Of a stretch of DNA of 64,000 bases, positions 10,391 through 19,580 are shown piece after piece. Made by a program: the position numbers and the translations under genes. The stretch is from Mesorhizobium loti (GTDB taxonomy: Bacteria > Pseudomonadota > Alphaproteobacteria > Rhizobiales > Rhizobiaceae). Position 1 is the stretch's first letter, and each line of letters starts with the position of its first letter. The notes beneath the pieces are model-generated. The model saw only the letters and a program-made list of their open reading frames with translations, had not been told where the DNA came from and ran no database searches. The stretch covers positions 388,823 to 452,822 of the forward strand of contig CP050294.1 in NCBI GenBank assembly GCA_014189435.1, given 5' to 3'.

Positions 10391-12505
10391 ATGTCGCGTC
10401 CTGGATTGATGGTGCGTGCGCGAATTCTCGCGGGTGTTTTCCTCAGCAGCCTGGGACCGATCGCGGTGCTGCCCGCGGCGGCCGAGATCCTCAATCCACC
10501 GGTGCTGCAGGACGAACGGGCGCCGATTGCCAAGCCTGCCCTGACGGAGCTCGCACCGGCTCCGCCACTGCCCGGCAACACGCTGCCGGTGCGCGGCGAC
10601 CGCCTGCTCAATCTCAAGCTCGACTACATCGACAACCAGATCTACAACCCGTCCACGGGCGGCTACGACAAGGTCCATCTGCGCGGCTACACCGGCAAGG
10701 GCGTCGATCCCAGCGCTCCTTATGTCTCGCCGACGATCGAGGCAATTCCAGGCGACACGGTACGCGTCACCCTCGACAATCAGTTGCCGGCAGGACCGCA
10801 GCCCGGCGACCCCGGCTGCATGCCCGACGGCCAGATGCCCGACATCCCCCACTGCTTCAACGGCACCAATCTCCACACCCACGGGCTGTGGGTAAGCCCA
10901 TCGGGAAACAGCGACAATGTGCTGTTGTCGATCAACCCGCAGACGCGGTTCACCTATGAATGCAACATCCCGTCGGACCATCCTTCCGGCACGTTCTGGT
11001 ATCACACCCATCGCCACGGCTCGACCGCGCTGCAGGTGTCGAGCGGCATGGCCGGGGCGCTGATCATCCGCGGCAACCGCTTGCCGACCCCGACCGCGCA
11101 TGGCGACATCGATACGCTGATCCCGACCTCGGCGATCCCCGAGCGGCTGCTGGTGATGCAGCAGATCCAGTATGCCTGCCGCGCGCCCGCGGCGAAGCCC
11201 GGCGATCTCGGCCCGATCAAGCAGGACATCAACGGCCACTATTTCTGCGATCCGGGCGATGTCGGCGGCATCGAGGGCTATGACCAGTTCGGGCCGGGCA
11301 CCTGGCCGGCATCGGGGCGCTATACCTCGCTCAATGGCAAGGTGTTCAATCCCAACGACCCCTTGAAGGCGACGCAGGGCCAGATCGAGCGCTGGCGCAT
11401 GGTCCATGCAGGCGTGCGCGACACGATCAGCCTGCAGTTCTTCAAGGTGAATGACGGCAAGTTGAAGCCGGGGGTGAAAACGCTGCTGAATGCCATCACC
11501 ACCGCGGCGTTCATAAAGGATACGTGCAGCACCACGCCGGTGCCCTATACGCTGATCGCTGCCGACGGGCTGACGATGGCGGCATCGCAACCGACCAAGC
11601 TTGCAACCTTCCAGCCTGGCTATCGCTTTGACGCGCTGGTCGTCTTTCCAGAAGCCGGGCGCTACTGCGTGATCGACTCCTCGGCGCCCAAATCCGGTGT
11701 GGTCAACGCGCTCGACGTCGGACCGCAACTGCTCGCCTTGGTCGACGTCGCGGCGGGAACGCCGGTCGACAACGTGGAAACCTACGTCAATCGCAAGCTG
11801 CTTGCGCTCGCCGAGGCCAACATGCCCGCGGACGTCAAAGCGACTGTCGTGGCCGATCTCAAGGCCGGAACGAAATTCACCAGCTTCACGCCGCATCCCG
11901 ACATCACCGACGACGAAGTGAAGGGCAACGGCACGCAGGAACTGACCTTCTTCATCGACACGACCGGACCGGACACCAAGTTCGAAGTCGGCAACACGCT
12001 CAACACGGCCGACGCGAAGCCCTACGAGGCGACCCGCATCGACCGCTCGCTGCCGCTGGGCAAGGCGCAGGAATGGACGTTGCAGTCGCACTTCGTCAGC
12101 CATCCGTTCCACATCCACGTCAATCCGTTCCAGATCGTCTCGATCATCGATCCCAACGGCAAGGACGTCAGCGCGCCGGGCGCGATAGACGACGCCGGCG
12201 GTGCGCCCTACGATCCGCAATATGCCGGGCTAAAGGGCGTGTGGAAGGATACGCTGTGGATCAAGAGCCTGATCCCGCAAAACCTGCCCACGGGTTTTTC
12301 AGGCATCTACACGATCACGCTGCGCACCCGCTACGAGCGCTATATCGGCGAGTACGTGCTGCACTGCCACATCCTCGACCATGAGGATCAGGGCATGATG
12401 CAGAACGTTGCCGTGGTGCTGCCTGACCAGGTGGGCGACGACGCGCAGAGCGACGCCATGCAGATGGATGGGATGCAGATGGGTGGCCACGATGCCCACA
12501 AGTAA
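10391..12505 (+). CDS. Multicopper oxidase (laccase-like), exported
   Basis: A 704-residue periplasmic copper oxidase. The N-terminus has a signal peptide (Arg residues, a hydrophobic stretch, cleavage near PAAAE). All four copper-binding segments are visible: HTHG (His162/164), WYHTHRHG (His205/207/209), HPFHIH (571/574/576) and HCHILDHEDQGM (658-669, with Cys659 for the type 1 copper and Met669 as a possible axial ligand). The tail is Met/His rich (MQMDGMQMGGHDAHK), often seen in copper-handling oxidases. It probably oxidises phenols or aromatic amines with oxygen. It is the first gene of the operon and overlaps the tyrosinase gene by 14 bases. Confidence 0.93.
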   Translation: MSRPGLMVRARILAGVFLSSLGPIAVLPAAAEILNPPVLQDERAPIAKPALTELAPAPPLPGNTLPVRGDRLLNLKLDYIDNQIYNPSTGGYDKVHLRGYTGKGVDPSAPYVSPTIEAIPGDTVRVTLDNQLPAGPQPGDPGCMPDGQMPDIPHCFNGTNLHTHGLWVSPSGNSDNVLLSINPQTRFTYECNIPSDHPSGTFWYHTHRHGSTALQVSSGMAGALIIRGNRLPTPTAHGDIDTLIPTSAIPERLLVMQQIQYACRAPAAKPGDLGPIKQDINGHYFCDPGDVGGIEGYDQFGPGTWPASGRYTSLNGKVFNPNDPLKATQGQIERWRMVHAGVRDTISLQFFKVNDGKLKPGVKTLLNAITTAAFIKDTCSTTPVPYTLIAADGLTMAASQPTKLATFQPGYRFDALVVFPEAGRYCVIDSSAPKSGVVNALDVGPQLLALVDVAAGTPVDNVETYVNRKLLALAEANMPADVKATVVADLKAGTKFTSFTPHPDITDDEVKGNGTQELTFFIDTTGPDTKFEVGNTLNTADAKPYEATRIDRSLPLGKAQEWTLQSHFVSHPFHIHVNPFQIVSIIDPNGKDVSAPGAIDDAGGAPYDPQYAGLKGVWKDTLWIKSLIPQNLPTGFSGIYTITLRTRYERYIGEYVLHCHILDHEDQGMMQNVAVVLPDQVGDDAQSDAMQMDGMQMGGHDAHK

Positions 12506-14492
12506 GGCGCAGGCGCCGGAACCCGATGCGCCGTTTAGATGGAGCGACGTCGAGGCGATCCTAACCGCTGCGGGCGGCAACGATGGACCAGGCAGCCTGA
12601 CCGGGTTGACGCTGCCGGATTTCCTGACGCTGCAACTGCAGGGCATGCCGCTGATCGCGCCGCTGACCACAACGTGCTGCGGCACGAGCGACGCCAAGGG
12701 GCGCGGCGCGCGCTCGGTGCTGGTCCGCGGCTTGCGCGGACTGCCGCCCTTCGACGGCAGGCAGTTCCCCCGCCTGCCCTGGGGCGGCAAGCCGGTCGCC
12801 GACGACGACATCGACCGGATCGAGACCTGGATCGAGGAAGGCTGCCCCGGCGAGCTGATCGAGACGGTCGCGCTTGCCGGCGAAGTCAGCGTGACGACCG
12901 AGGCCCGCGTCGAGGTGAAGGGGCTTCCCGGCCCCATCTTCGGCCCGGCATCCGATCCCGCGGCATGGCGCTACGCCAAGGGCGAATTGCGCCAGCGCAT
13001 GGATGTCGATGTGCTCGACGACGCGCAGAAAGAGCGGCTGCGCCATGCATTTCGCGAGCTCTACAAGCTCAACAAATGGGTCGGCGACAAGCGCAGCTAC
13101 AACAATCTGGCGCTGATCCACCAGAACCATTGCCAGCATGGCTGGGAGCGCTTCCTGCCGTGGCATCGCGTGTATCTCTATGAATTCGAGCAGGCCTTGC
13201 AGGATTTCTGCCCCGACGTGACCATGCCGTGGTGGGATTTCCCGGCCGAGCGTTACAAGCCGGACGATCCGGCCAACGGCGCAATCCTTCCTGATGCCTT
13301 CAAAGGCTTCCTCACCCAGGACTCGGTGCGCTTCCTGCGCGACAAGGGTTTTCCGGCCAAGATCGACACGCTGGTCGGCCAGTTCTGGGCCAATCCGACG
13401 CAAATCTACGACGCGGTCAGCAAGGCATGCGGCAAGGAGTATGTGGCCGGCGAAAACCGCAAGCGGCTGATCGACGCGGTGCTTGAGGCCAATTCGCTGT
13501 GGTACCCGCTGCGCTACTCCAGCCAGTTCGGCAAAGGCACGATCAACACCGTCATCCATTACCATTACCCGGCACAGGAGGACATCGACGAGATCCTCAG
13601 CCTGCGCACCTTCCGCGACTTCGGCGGCGGCAGCCTCTATGTCGACAGCTTCGGCTTCCTCGACCAGAACCCGCACAACACGATGCACATCTGGACCGGG
13701 GGCATGAACCCTGCGTTCAAGACCAGCGCTCCCCCCGACCGCAACAGCGCGGTGCGCGTTGCCGGGCGCAAATTCCACCAGCGCGACGATCTCTACTCCG
13801 AGCCGCAGTTCGGCGACATGTTCTCGAACCTGACCGCGTCCTACGACCCGATCTTCTGGCCGGTGCACGCCAATATCGACCGGCTCTGGTGGCGCTGGCA
13901 GCAGCACCATCCCGGCGGGCTGCCAGCCGATCTCGATTCCGCACTGACGCCGTGGAGCTACGCGGTGCGCGATACGCTCGACATGAACCGTTTCGGCTAT
14001 GAGTATGTCCGTGGCGGATGCCTGATGCCGGTGGGGCTGACCAATCCGGTCGGACGCTTCGTCTCGGCGCCGATTGCGGTGCCTGAGGCGACCAAGAGCT
14101 TCCGCTCGGTCGAAGTGCGGCTGCACCGCGTGCCTCAGCTGCTGCGCTCCTGCTTCATTCGCGTGTTTCTCAACACGCAGGATGCCGACGCCTCGACGCC
14201 GCTCAACGTGCCGGGCTATGCCGGCTACGCCGCCGTGTTCGGTCATGGCGAATGTTATGGCGGGCCTGGGCATTGCGAGAGTCCGCAAGCGGAGAACCGC
14301 AAATTCGATCTGCGCGAGCGCAGCATGAACACGCCGCGCAACCACCGCATCGATGTGACGCGCGCGGCACGCCGGCTGATCGCGGCCGGCGCCACCAGCC
14401 TCACGGTGAGCCTGGTCGTGATCGGCGCCTCCTATAAGGAAGACCGCGAGCTGCTGCGGCTTGATGGGGTTTCGCTCAACTTTCTCGACTGA
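12492..14492 (+). CDS. Tyrosinase-family copper oxidase with an N-terminal extension
   Basis: A 666-residue protein whose ATG at 12492 lies inside the end of the multicopper oxidase gene. The type 3 copper site is clear. CuA lies in HQNHCQHGWERFLPWHR (His210-His225, with a Cys214-x-His216 arrangement like the Cys-His thioether of some tyrosinases). CuB has HNTMH (395, 399) and FWPVHANIDRLW (His459). The first 150 residues are not tyrosinase: they include TTTCCGTSDA, PPFDGRQFPRLPWGG and an IETWIEEGCPG end, resembling a cytochrome-like fold but without a CxxCH haem motif. There is no obvious signal peptide. Likely activity is oxidation of mono- or diphenols. Confidence 0.9.
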   Translation: MPTSKAQAPEPDAPFRWSDVEAILTAAGGNDGPGSLTGLTLPDFLTLQLQGMPLIAPLTTTCCGTSDAKGRGARSVLVRGLRGLPPFDGRQFPRLPWGGKPVADDDIDRIETWIEEGCPGELIETVALAGEVSVTTEARVEVKGLPGPIFGPASDPAAWRYAKGELRQRMDVDVLDDAQKERLRHAFRELYKLNKWVGDKRSYNNLALIHQNHCQHGWERFLPWHRVYLYEFEQALQDFCPDVTMPWWDFPAERYKPDDPANGAILPDAFKGFLTQDSVRFLRDKGFPAKIDTLVGQFWANPTQIYDAVSKACGKEYVAGENRKRLIDAVLEANSLWYPLRYSSQFGKGTINTVIHYHYPAQEDIDEILSLRTFRDFGGGSLYVDSFGFLDQNPHNTMHIWTGGMNPAFKTSAPPDRNSAVRVAGRKFHQRDDLYSEPQFGDMFSNLTASYDPIFWPVHANIDRLWWRWQQHHPGGLPADLDSALTPWSYAVRDTLDMNRFGYEYVRGGCLMPVGLTNPVGRFVSAPIAVPEATKSFRSVEVRLHRVPQLLRSCFIRVFLNTQDADASTPLNVPGYAGYAAVFGHGECYGGPGHCESPQAENRKFDLRERSMNTPRNHRIDVTRAARRLIAAGATSLTVSLVVIGASYKEDRELLRLDGVSLNFLD

Positions 14493-14532
14493 CCAGAAGA
14501 CGCGGCCGGCGCAGGCGCTGAGGGGAAATCAA

Positions 14533-17178
14533 ATGGCCGACCCAACAGTCTATCGCATCCACCCCGCCGTCGGCATCGCCCGGCTCGGCGACAGCCCCGA
14601 AGGTTTCTGCATCTCGCCGGAAAAGCCGGCGCAGTTGCCGATCGAATGCGACGCCAACGGCAATGCCGCGAAAGGCGACGCGCCGATCAAAAACTTCAAG
14701 GACAGCGAGGGCCGCATCAAGCGCCAGGCCGCGCGTTTCCAGATCTTCGTCTATGACGCGGCCAATCCACAGGGTAGCCCGCTGAAGATCGGCGACCATG
14801 TCGAAGGTGGCGGCAATCGCGGCAAGCTGGTCGACATCCAGTGGCGCGTTCAACTCGCCAACAAGAAGGCGGCATGGTTCACGTTCGACGGGCTGCGTGG
14901 CGAGGCAGGCTATGCCGCAGACGCGCCGTTGCGCAACGCCGGCATCACCGATCCGGTCGAAAGGCAGAAGCTGATCATCGACGCCGGCCCGCAAGCCGTC
15001 GACTGCAGCGCGCGGCGCAAGGCGAGCTTCGGGAGAGACACCAACCCGGCCTATGCCGTCACCTTCCCGCCGACGGGGATGGCGCCGAACGACATCGACA
15101 CGCTGGGCGACATTATGACCGACGATGACGGGCGGCTGCTCGTGCTCGGCGGGCACGGCAACAGCGGCTCGTTCCTCTCAGGTTTCGGCCATCCGCGCAT
15201 CGAGACCTACGCCAACAGCGACGGCTGGTTCGATGACATCTCGGACGGGCCGGTGATGGCGCGGCTGGTGATGATGGAGGAGCGCGTCCAGAAGCTGCGC
15301 TACATCGATGTCGAATACCCCGCCTGGGTGCTGGTCGGCTATCCCCGCTACGCGCCGGAAGTCCTCGACATGATCACGCTGGAAGACGTGGTCGAAGACA
15401 TGTCGATCCGCGAATTCGCCTATCGCACCGACATGTATGGCACGGCAGGAACATTCAACGCGCCGCAGAAGATCGACCCGACCGATACGGCGGCCCTGCT
15501 GCACTGGAAGGCCGGACCGGTGGAGTGGAACCCGGCCTATCGGCCGTGGTTCTGGCGCGATATCTGGCCGATCATTTTCCGTGCCGACGAATTCTCCTAT
15601 TTCGCCAACATCCTCCAGCAATCGAACTTTCCGCACAACCAGTCGAGCCGGGGCACGTTCGATCCCTATCGCCTGTGCATCCCGCCGCGGATCGCGCCCC
15701 GTGCGCTGGCGCAAAAGGAAGGCCGCGCGAAGGACGATCATGTCGGCGGGGGGCTGCTCGAGGCAGCGGTGGAACCGAGCCTGATGCTGCTCGATGCAAC
15801 GCAGGCGCCGGGCGCGGCTGACGATGCCGTGGTTGGCGATGCCGCCGCCACGCTCAAGGCGGCAGCGGCGGCTTTCACCGCTGCGGTCTGCCCGCCTGGC
15901 GACGGCGAGGCGCCGCGCAGCTATGCCGCGCGCTGGCAAAAGCTGTTCGCCGACAATGACACGGCGGCCGAGCCCGCCTATGCCGAGGCGCGCAGCGCTT
16001 TCGACGCGGTGGTCGCGAGCGTGATCGAGCGCATCGCCGCGGCCGCCGCGCCACCGCGCAAGCGGATGCTGACGCTTGCCCGGTCCTCGTCGCGGCAGGA
16101 GCCGGGTGAACCGGATCGCACCGCCGATCCGGACGAGCCGATTGAAGCTGCGTTGCGCCGGCTGGCGTTCGAATATCGCTCCGGCCAGTTGCTTGACCGT
16201 GCGCTCACCGCGGCCGCGAAGGACGCAACGACCGATCCCGGCCGTACCGCGCGGCAGTATCTGTTCGATCTGCTGCGCAAGCCGGGCGAGGAGAACCTGT
16301 TCCGGCTCGATGCCAATCCGGCGACCCGAACCTATCACCTGCCGCTGATGCCGTTGCTTGCGGGCGACAATCCGATCACCAACAAGACGGTGAGCAAGTT
16401 CCTTCGGCTGACCGACACGCAACTGTTCCTGCTGCGGCAATGGGCGGCGGGCATCTTCATTGACGAGGTGGATGCAGGCTTCGCCCCAGCGATCGATCCG
16501 TGGCAGCCCTATAAGGACTGGAACGTGCCGGGCGGACGCGGTCTCGATCAGGGTGTGCTGTCGAACGGGCTCGGCGGCGCCTTCTGCCCGGGCGGTGAAG
16601 TGACGTGGATCATCCGCAACCCGGCGATCTGGCGCGAGCCCTATCGGATCAAGGCCGACCCGGAATGGTACGGCTTTGCGCTGACCGCGGCGCAGGAGAA
16701 CGCCAATCGATGGGGAGCGGGCGTCAGCGAGGAAGGCTATATCGCCTATGCCTCCGACCCGCTGTCGCAAGGCAGCGACCTCAATGTCGGATTGCAGCCC
16801 GGCGACCTGACCAAGCTCAGCGGGCTGCCATGGCAGGCCGATTTCAATGAATGCTCCACCCAGACGATCGACGTCACCTACGAAGAATGGAACGTCCTTT
16901 ATCCCGACAGTGTCGGCAACACGCTGATGGAGCGCGAGCGGCGCGTGTGGGAGACCTTGTGGTGGCCGGCGCATCGGCCGATGCAGGCCTACTATCCCGT
17001 CGGCACGGACTTCCAGTTCCGCAACTGGGCGCGCGGCATTCCGCAGACGCTTGCCGGCGACCTCAAGATGGTGACCGAATGGTCGAAGCTCGGCTTCATC
17101 GTCCGTAATCCGGCAGGCGGGCTCGATCAGCCCTCGCCCGGGGTCAAGTACATCTGCGTCGAAGATTCGGGAGAATGA
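14533..17178 (+). CDS. LodA/GoxA-like amino acid oxidase (CTQ quinoprotein)
   Basis: An 881-residue protein preceded by GAGGGG. The start (YRIHPAVGIARLGDSPEGF), VTFPPTGMAPNDI, LLVLGGHGNSGS and FCPGGEVTWIIRNPAIWR segments are those of the LodA family, oxidases that release H2O2 and use cysteine tryptophylquinone. Cys685 (in GGAFCPGGE) and Trp767 (in GLPWQADFN) are the likely cofactor pair. The protein is longer than LodA (about 726) because of an Ala-rich insertion at about residues 420-590. The stop overlaps the next start (ATGA), and a LodB-like flavoprotein two genes on supports the need for cofactor maturation. Which amino acid is oxidised cannot be read from the sequence. Confidence 0.88.
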   Translation: MADPTVYRIHPAVGIARLGDSPEGFCISPEKPAQLPIECDANGNAAKGDAPIKNFKDSEGRIKRQAARFQIFVYDAANPQGSPLKIGDHVEGGGNRGKLVDIQWRVQLANKKAAWFTFDGLRGEAGYAADAPLRNAGITDPVERQKLIIDAGPQAVDCSARRKASFGRDTNPAYAVTFPPTGMAPNDIDTLGDIMTDDDGRLLVLGGHGNSGSFLSGFGHPRIETYANSDGWFDDISDGPVMARLVMMEERVQKLRYIDVEYPAWVLVGYPRYAPEVLDMITLEDVVEDMSIREFAYRTDMYGTAGTFNAPQKIDPTDTAALLHWKAGPVEWNPAYRPWFWRDIWPIIFRADEFSYFANILQQSNFPHNQSSRGTFDPYRLCIPPRIAPRALAQKEGRAKDDHVGGGLLEAAVEPSLMLLDATQAPGAADDAVVGDAAATLKAAAAAFTAAVCPPGDGEAPRSYAARWQKLFADNDTAAEPAYAEARSAFDAVVASVIERIAAAAAPPRKRMLTLARSSSRQEPGEPDRTADPDEPIEAALRRLAFEYRSGQLLDRALTAAAKDATTDPGRTARQYLFDLLRKPGEENLFRLDANPATRTYHLPLMPLLAGDNPITNKTVSKFLRLTDTQLFLLRQWAAGIFIDEVDAGFAPAIDPWQPYKDWNVPGGRGLDQGVLSNGLGGAFCPGGEVTWIIRNPAIWREPYRIKADPEWYGFALTAAQENANRWGAGVSEEGYIAYASDPLSQGSDLNVGLQPGDLTKLSGLPWQADFNECSTQTIDVTYEEWNVLYPDSVGNTLMERERRVWETLWWPAHRPMQAYYPVGTDFQFRNWARGIPQTLAGDLKMVTEWSKLGFIVRNPAGGLDQPSPGVKYICVEDSGE

Positions 17179-17600
17179 GCGTGACCAATCCGTTTGTCGG
17201 CAACTGGACCTATCGCAGCTTCAACAACGACCCTGACCTCGGCAAGGCGGCCAACGACCTCTTGTTCGGCAAAGGCACGCTGGCCATTGCGGAGCAGTCC
17301 GAGACCGAGCTTTCGGGAACGATCGGCGGGCGGGGATGGTCGCTCGATCTGCGCGGCAGCTTCGGCTACGGCTCGCCGATGCAGGTCCGCTTCCAGGGCA
17401 AGGGCGTGGTCGGCGGCGAGCCGTGGATCATCTACGACTATATCGGCTGGCTAGTACCCGTTTGTCCTGATAGCACCGACCCGCTGGAAGTACCCGCGAT
17501 CGTCGGCTCTGTGGTGCGCACCATCCCACATTCGGGTGACGGCGGCAGCACCAATCCGGCAGGGGTGATGGCGTCCTTCTATGCCGTCCGAGCAGGCTGA
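17175..17600 (+). CDS. Small conserved-looking protein between lodA-like and lodB-like genes
   Basis: A 141-residue protein of unknown function. It starts by ATGA overlap with the quinoprotein gene and ends 20 bases inside the flavoprotein gene, so it is firmly part of the operon. The sequence has NPFVGNWTYRSFNNDP, then a Gly-rich beta pattern (SGTIGGRGWSLDLRGSFGYG) and a C-terminal GVMASFYAVRAG. That suggests a small beta-barrel or lipocalin-like fold. There is no signal peptide, membrane segment or metal motif. By position it may bind substrate, product or the maturing oxidase; this is inference. Confidence 0.75.
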   Translation: MSVTNPFVGNWTYRSFNNDPDLGKAANDLLFGKGTLAIAEQSETELSGTIGGRGWSLDLRGSFGYGSPMQVRFQGKGVVGGEPWIIYDYIGWLVPVCPDSTDPLEVPAIVGSVVRTIPHSGDGGSTNPAGVMASFYAVRAG

Positions 17601-18690
17601 TTTCGTCGTCATTGGCGGCGGCCCGGCGGGTGCCGCGGCAGCGCTGATGTTACGCCACCACGCTCCGGGACGGCGCGTGGTGTTGTTCGAGGCGGGGCGG
17701 CACGATCGGCCGAAACCGGGCGAGATGTTGGCGGCGGTGGCGCAGGGGCTGCTGCGCCAGCTCGGCGTCTGGACACCGTTCGTTGCCGCGGCTTTCGTGG
17801 ACAACCGGGCAGTCGTTTCGGCCTGGGCTGGCGAGGCGTTCGACGAGCGGCACAGCATATTCTCCGCCCAGGGCGGGGGCTGGCAACTGGACCGGGCACG
17901 GTTCGATCAGCTCTTGATACAGGCTGCAGCGGCAGCAGGCGCGCAGGTGCGGCTTGGCAGCGAGGTGCGTTCGGCGGTGCGTGAAGGCCAGGGCTGGCGG
18001 CTCAACCTGGCCGATGGGGATATCGTCGCCAGCGCCGTGATCTGGGCGACCGGCCGGAGCTGGAGGCTGGCCCGATCCTTCGGCGCGAAACTCCGGGCGC
18101 ACGGTCACCTCGCGGCGTATACCCGCTTCTTCGACCGCGCGCCGGGCAATTGTCGAGTGGTCATCGAGGCGCGCCCCGAGGGCTGGTGGTACAGCGCCGA
18201 CTTGCCTGACAGACGCCGGGTGGTGGCGTGCCTGACCGATCCTGACCTCGGCAGCGAACTGCGGGACCCGAAATCCTGGTACCGCGCACTGGCGGCAACA
18301 CAGCTAATCGCACCGCTCCTGCCTCCTGGCGCGCGTGAAACTGCAACGCTGGTGAAATCGGCGGGAACGGCCACAGTCGATCCAGCCGCGGGTGAGCGCT
18401 GGGTGGCAGCGGGCGATAGCCTGTTCGCCGCCGATCCGCTCTCGTCGCGCGGGATCGTGCATGCGCTGCGCTCAGGTATCCTCGCCGCCTATGCGGCCTC
18501 GGACATGGTCGACGGACGTGACGAACTCGCGCGCACGCGCTACGCGATGATCGCCTCGCAGGGCTTTGCCGACTACGCCTCCGCGCTCGCTAATCACTAT
18601 GCCGCCGCCGCACGGTGGGACACAGCTTTCTGGCAGCGGCGTCGGCATCAACCCGAAGAGCGCGCGGCGTATCAAGAGCGCGGCGCATGA
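17581..18690 (+). CDS. LodB-like FAD-dependent maturase
   Basis: A 369-residue flavoprotein of the geranylgeranyl-reductase/halogenase-like group. The N-terminal FAD motif is VVIGGGPAGAAAALMLR, a RKPGEML-like PKPGEML segment follows, and a GDSLFAADPLSSRGI stretch at about 280-295 matches the second FAD contact. In LodA systems such a partner is required to form the cysteine tryptophylquinone, which fits its place at the end of this operon. The gene overlaps the preceding one by 20 bases and ends at a natural stop. No halogenase WxWxIP motif was seen. Confidence 0.87.
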   Translation: MPSEQADFVVIGGGPAGAAAALMLRHHAPGRRVVLFEAGRHDRPKPGEMLAAVAQGLLRQLGVWTPFVAAAFVDNRAVVSAWAGEAFDERHSIFSAQGGGWQLDRARFDQLLIQAAAAAGAQVRLGSEVRSAVREGQGWRLNLADGDIVASAVIWATGRSWRLARSFGAKLRAHGHLAAYTRFFDRAPGNCRVVIEARPEGWWYSADLPDRRRVVACLTDPDLGSELRDPKSWYRALAATQLIAPLLPPGARETATLVKSAGTATVDPAAGERWVAAGDSLFAADPLSSRGIVHALRSGILAAYAASDMVDGRDELARTRYAMIASQGFADYASALANHYAAAARWDTAFWQRRRHQPEERAAYQERGA

Positions 18691-19308
18691 ATTCACCACG
18701 CCCGTCGAAGGCCCTGGCTTTCTTGGGTACACGACGGGCATAATGGAAATGCTCGCCGCGCAATCAGGCCTCGGTCACTGCGCTGTCCTTTGCAACAGCC
18801 ACGCTCTGCCCTCATGAGCGCGCTTTTCAATGTACGTCATAACCGCCCAGGTCGACACGATCACCGGTGGTGCCGGTAACGACCAGTCGCCGCAAACCGC
18901 TACATCAACATGGACGACCTGCGCGAGCACAAGAAGCTCGCTCTACGCAAGCCGCATGACCAGCACTATGGCCGCCCCCTTTTGCAGAACTTGACGCACA
19001 CAACCTCTGATTTCTCCCAAAAGGAATCCCCAAACCTTAAATCGTCACTACGCCCTAAAATTCCGACGAGACAAAACTGTCGGTTATCGGACAAATCTTC
19101 CTTGACCGAACGCTCCGACTAGATCCGATCATGTGCACTTTGCACCAAGCTGACTCCGACCTCGAAAAACACCAGCAAAAATAGGCATGTATCGATTCGC
19201 CGGATCCACCAGTTGAGATCGGCGGCTACGTCCTCATGGCACGCCAGTTGCAGGTCATCTCACGCAAGCCCTTGGGAAGGTTTGCGATCAACCAAAGGAG
19301 ATTGACCT
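18691..19308. other. Intergenic region before the three-Cys peptide gene
   Basis: About 600 bp without a convincing gene. Short frames lack ribosome binding sites and motifs. The last part must carry the promoter for the peptide gene at 19309, and it ends in AAAGGAGATTGACCT, an excellent ribosome binding site. Confidence 0.45.
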
Positions 19309-19500
19309 ATGTCGTACGAACAAAAATCAGGATATCTGCATCAACCAGACGTCCTAGTGAGTTTGGCTGCGCAGCTTCGTGCCGAGGCTTCGCGAGCCGA
19401 GGCTCGGGCGCTGCGGTTGAGAGACGGGCTTGAAGTACCCACCTGTGCTCCCGGCTGCTGGAACGCTCTGTCTACCTGCATTCAGGTCCAGCCTCTTTAA
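19309..19500 (+). CDS. Candidate RiPP precursor peptide with three cysteines
   Basis: A 63-residue peptide with a near-perfect Shine-Dalgarno (AAAGGAG) eight bases before ATG. The first 40 residues are leader-like: polar, helical and Glu/Arg/Ala rich (RAEASRAEARALRLRDG). The last 21 residues change character and carry all three Cys (PTCAPGCWNALSTC, then IQVQPL). An 80 bp gap with a hairpin separates it from a radical SAM-SPASM maturase with an N-terminal recognition domain. Modification of the Cys-containing tail, such as thioether or other ring formation, is the simplest reading, but I know no named family with this core. No transporter or protease gene is adjacent. Confidence 0.7.
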   Translation: MSYEQKSGYLHQPDVLVSLAAQLRAEASRAEARALRLRDGLEVPTCAPGCWNALSTCIQVQPL

Positions 19501-19509
19501 GCGGTGCAA

Positions 19510-19533
19510 CTGGCCGGCGTTGTTGTCGGCCAG
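19510..19533 (+). other. Hairpin between the precursor and the maturase gene
   Basis: A perfect 7-bp stem, CTGGCCG with CGGCCAG, closes a 10-base loop just after the peptide stop codon. No clean run of T follows. It may limit read-through or stabilise the precursor message, as is common between abundant peptide genes and their maturases. Confidence 0.45.
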
Positions 19534-19580
19534 CTACCTTTCTTGCTTGCCTACAAGCGCAGCTGTGCTCCGAAATCCGA

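Noticed and set aside
10343..12220. Long open frame on the minus strand opposite the multicopper oxidase
   Set aside because: It is antisense to a gene with full copper motifs. Its product is Arg/His/Asp-rich low-complexity sequence with no start signal, the usual shadow in GC-rich DNA.
12561..14345. 594-codon minus-strand frame opposite the tyrosinase gene
   Set aside because: Antisense shadow of a well-supported gene; no recognisable domain.
15178..16974. 598-codon minus-strand frame opposite the LodA-like gene
   Set aside because: Antisense shadow; composition mirrors the codon pattern of the sense gene.
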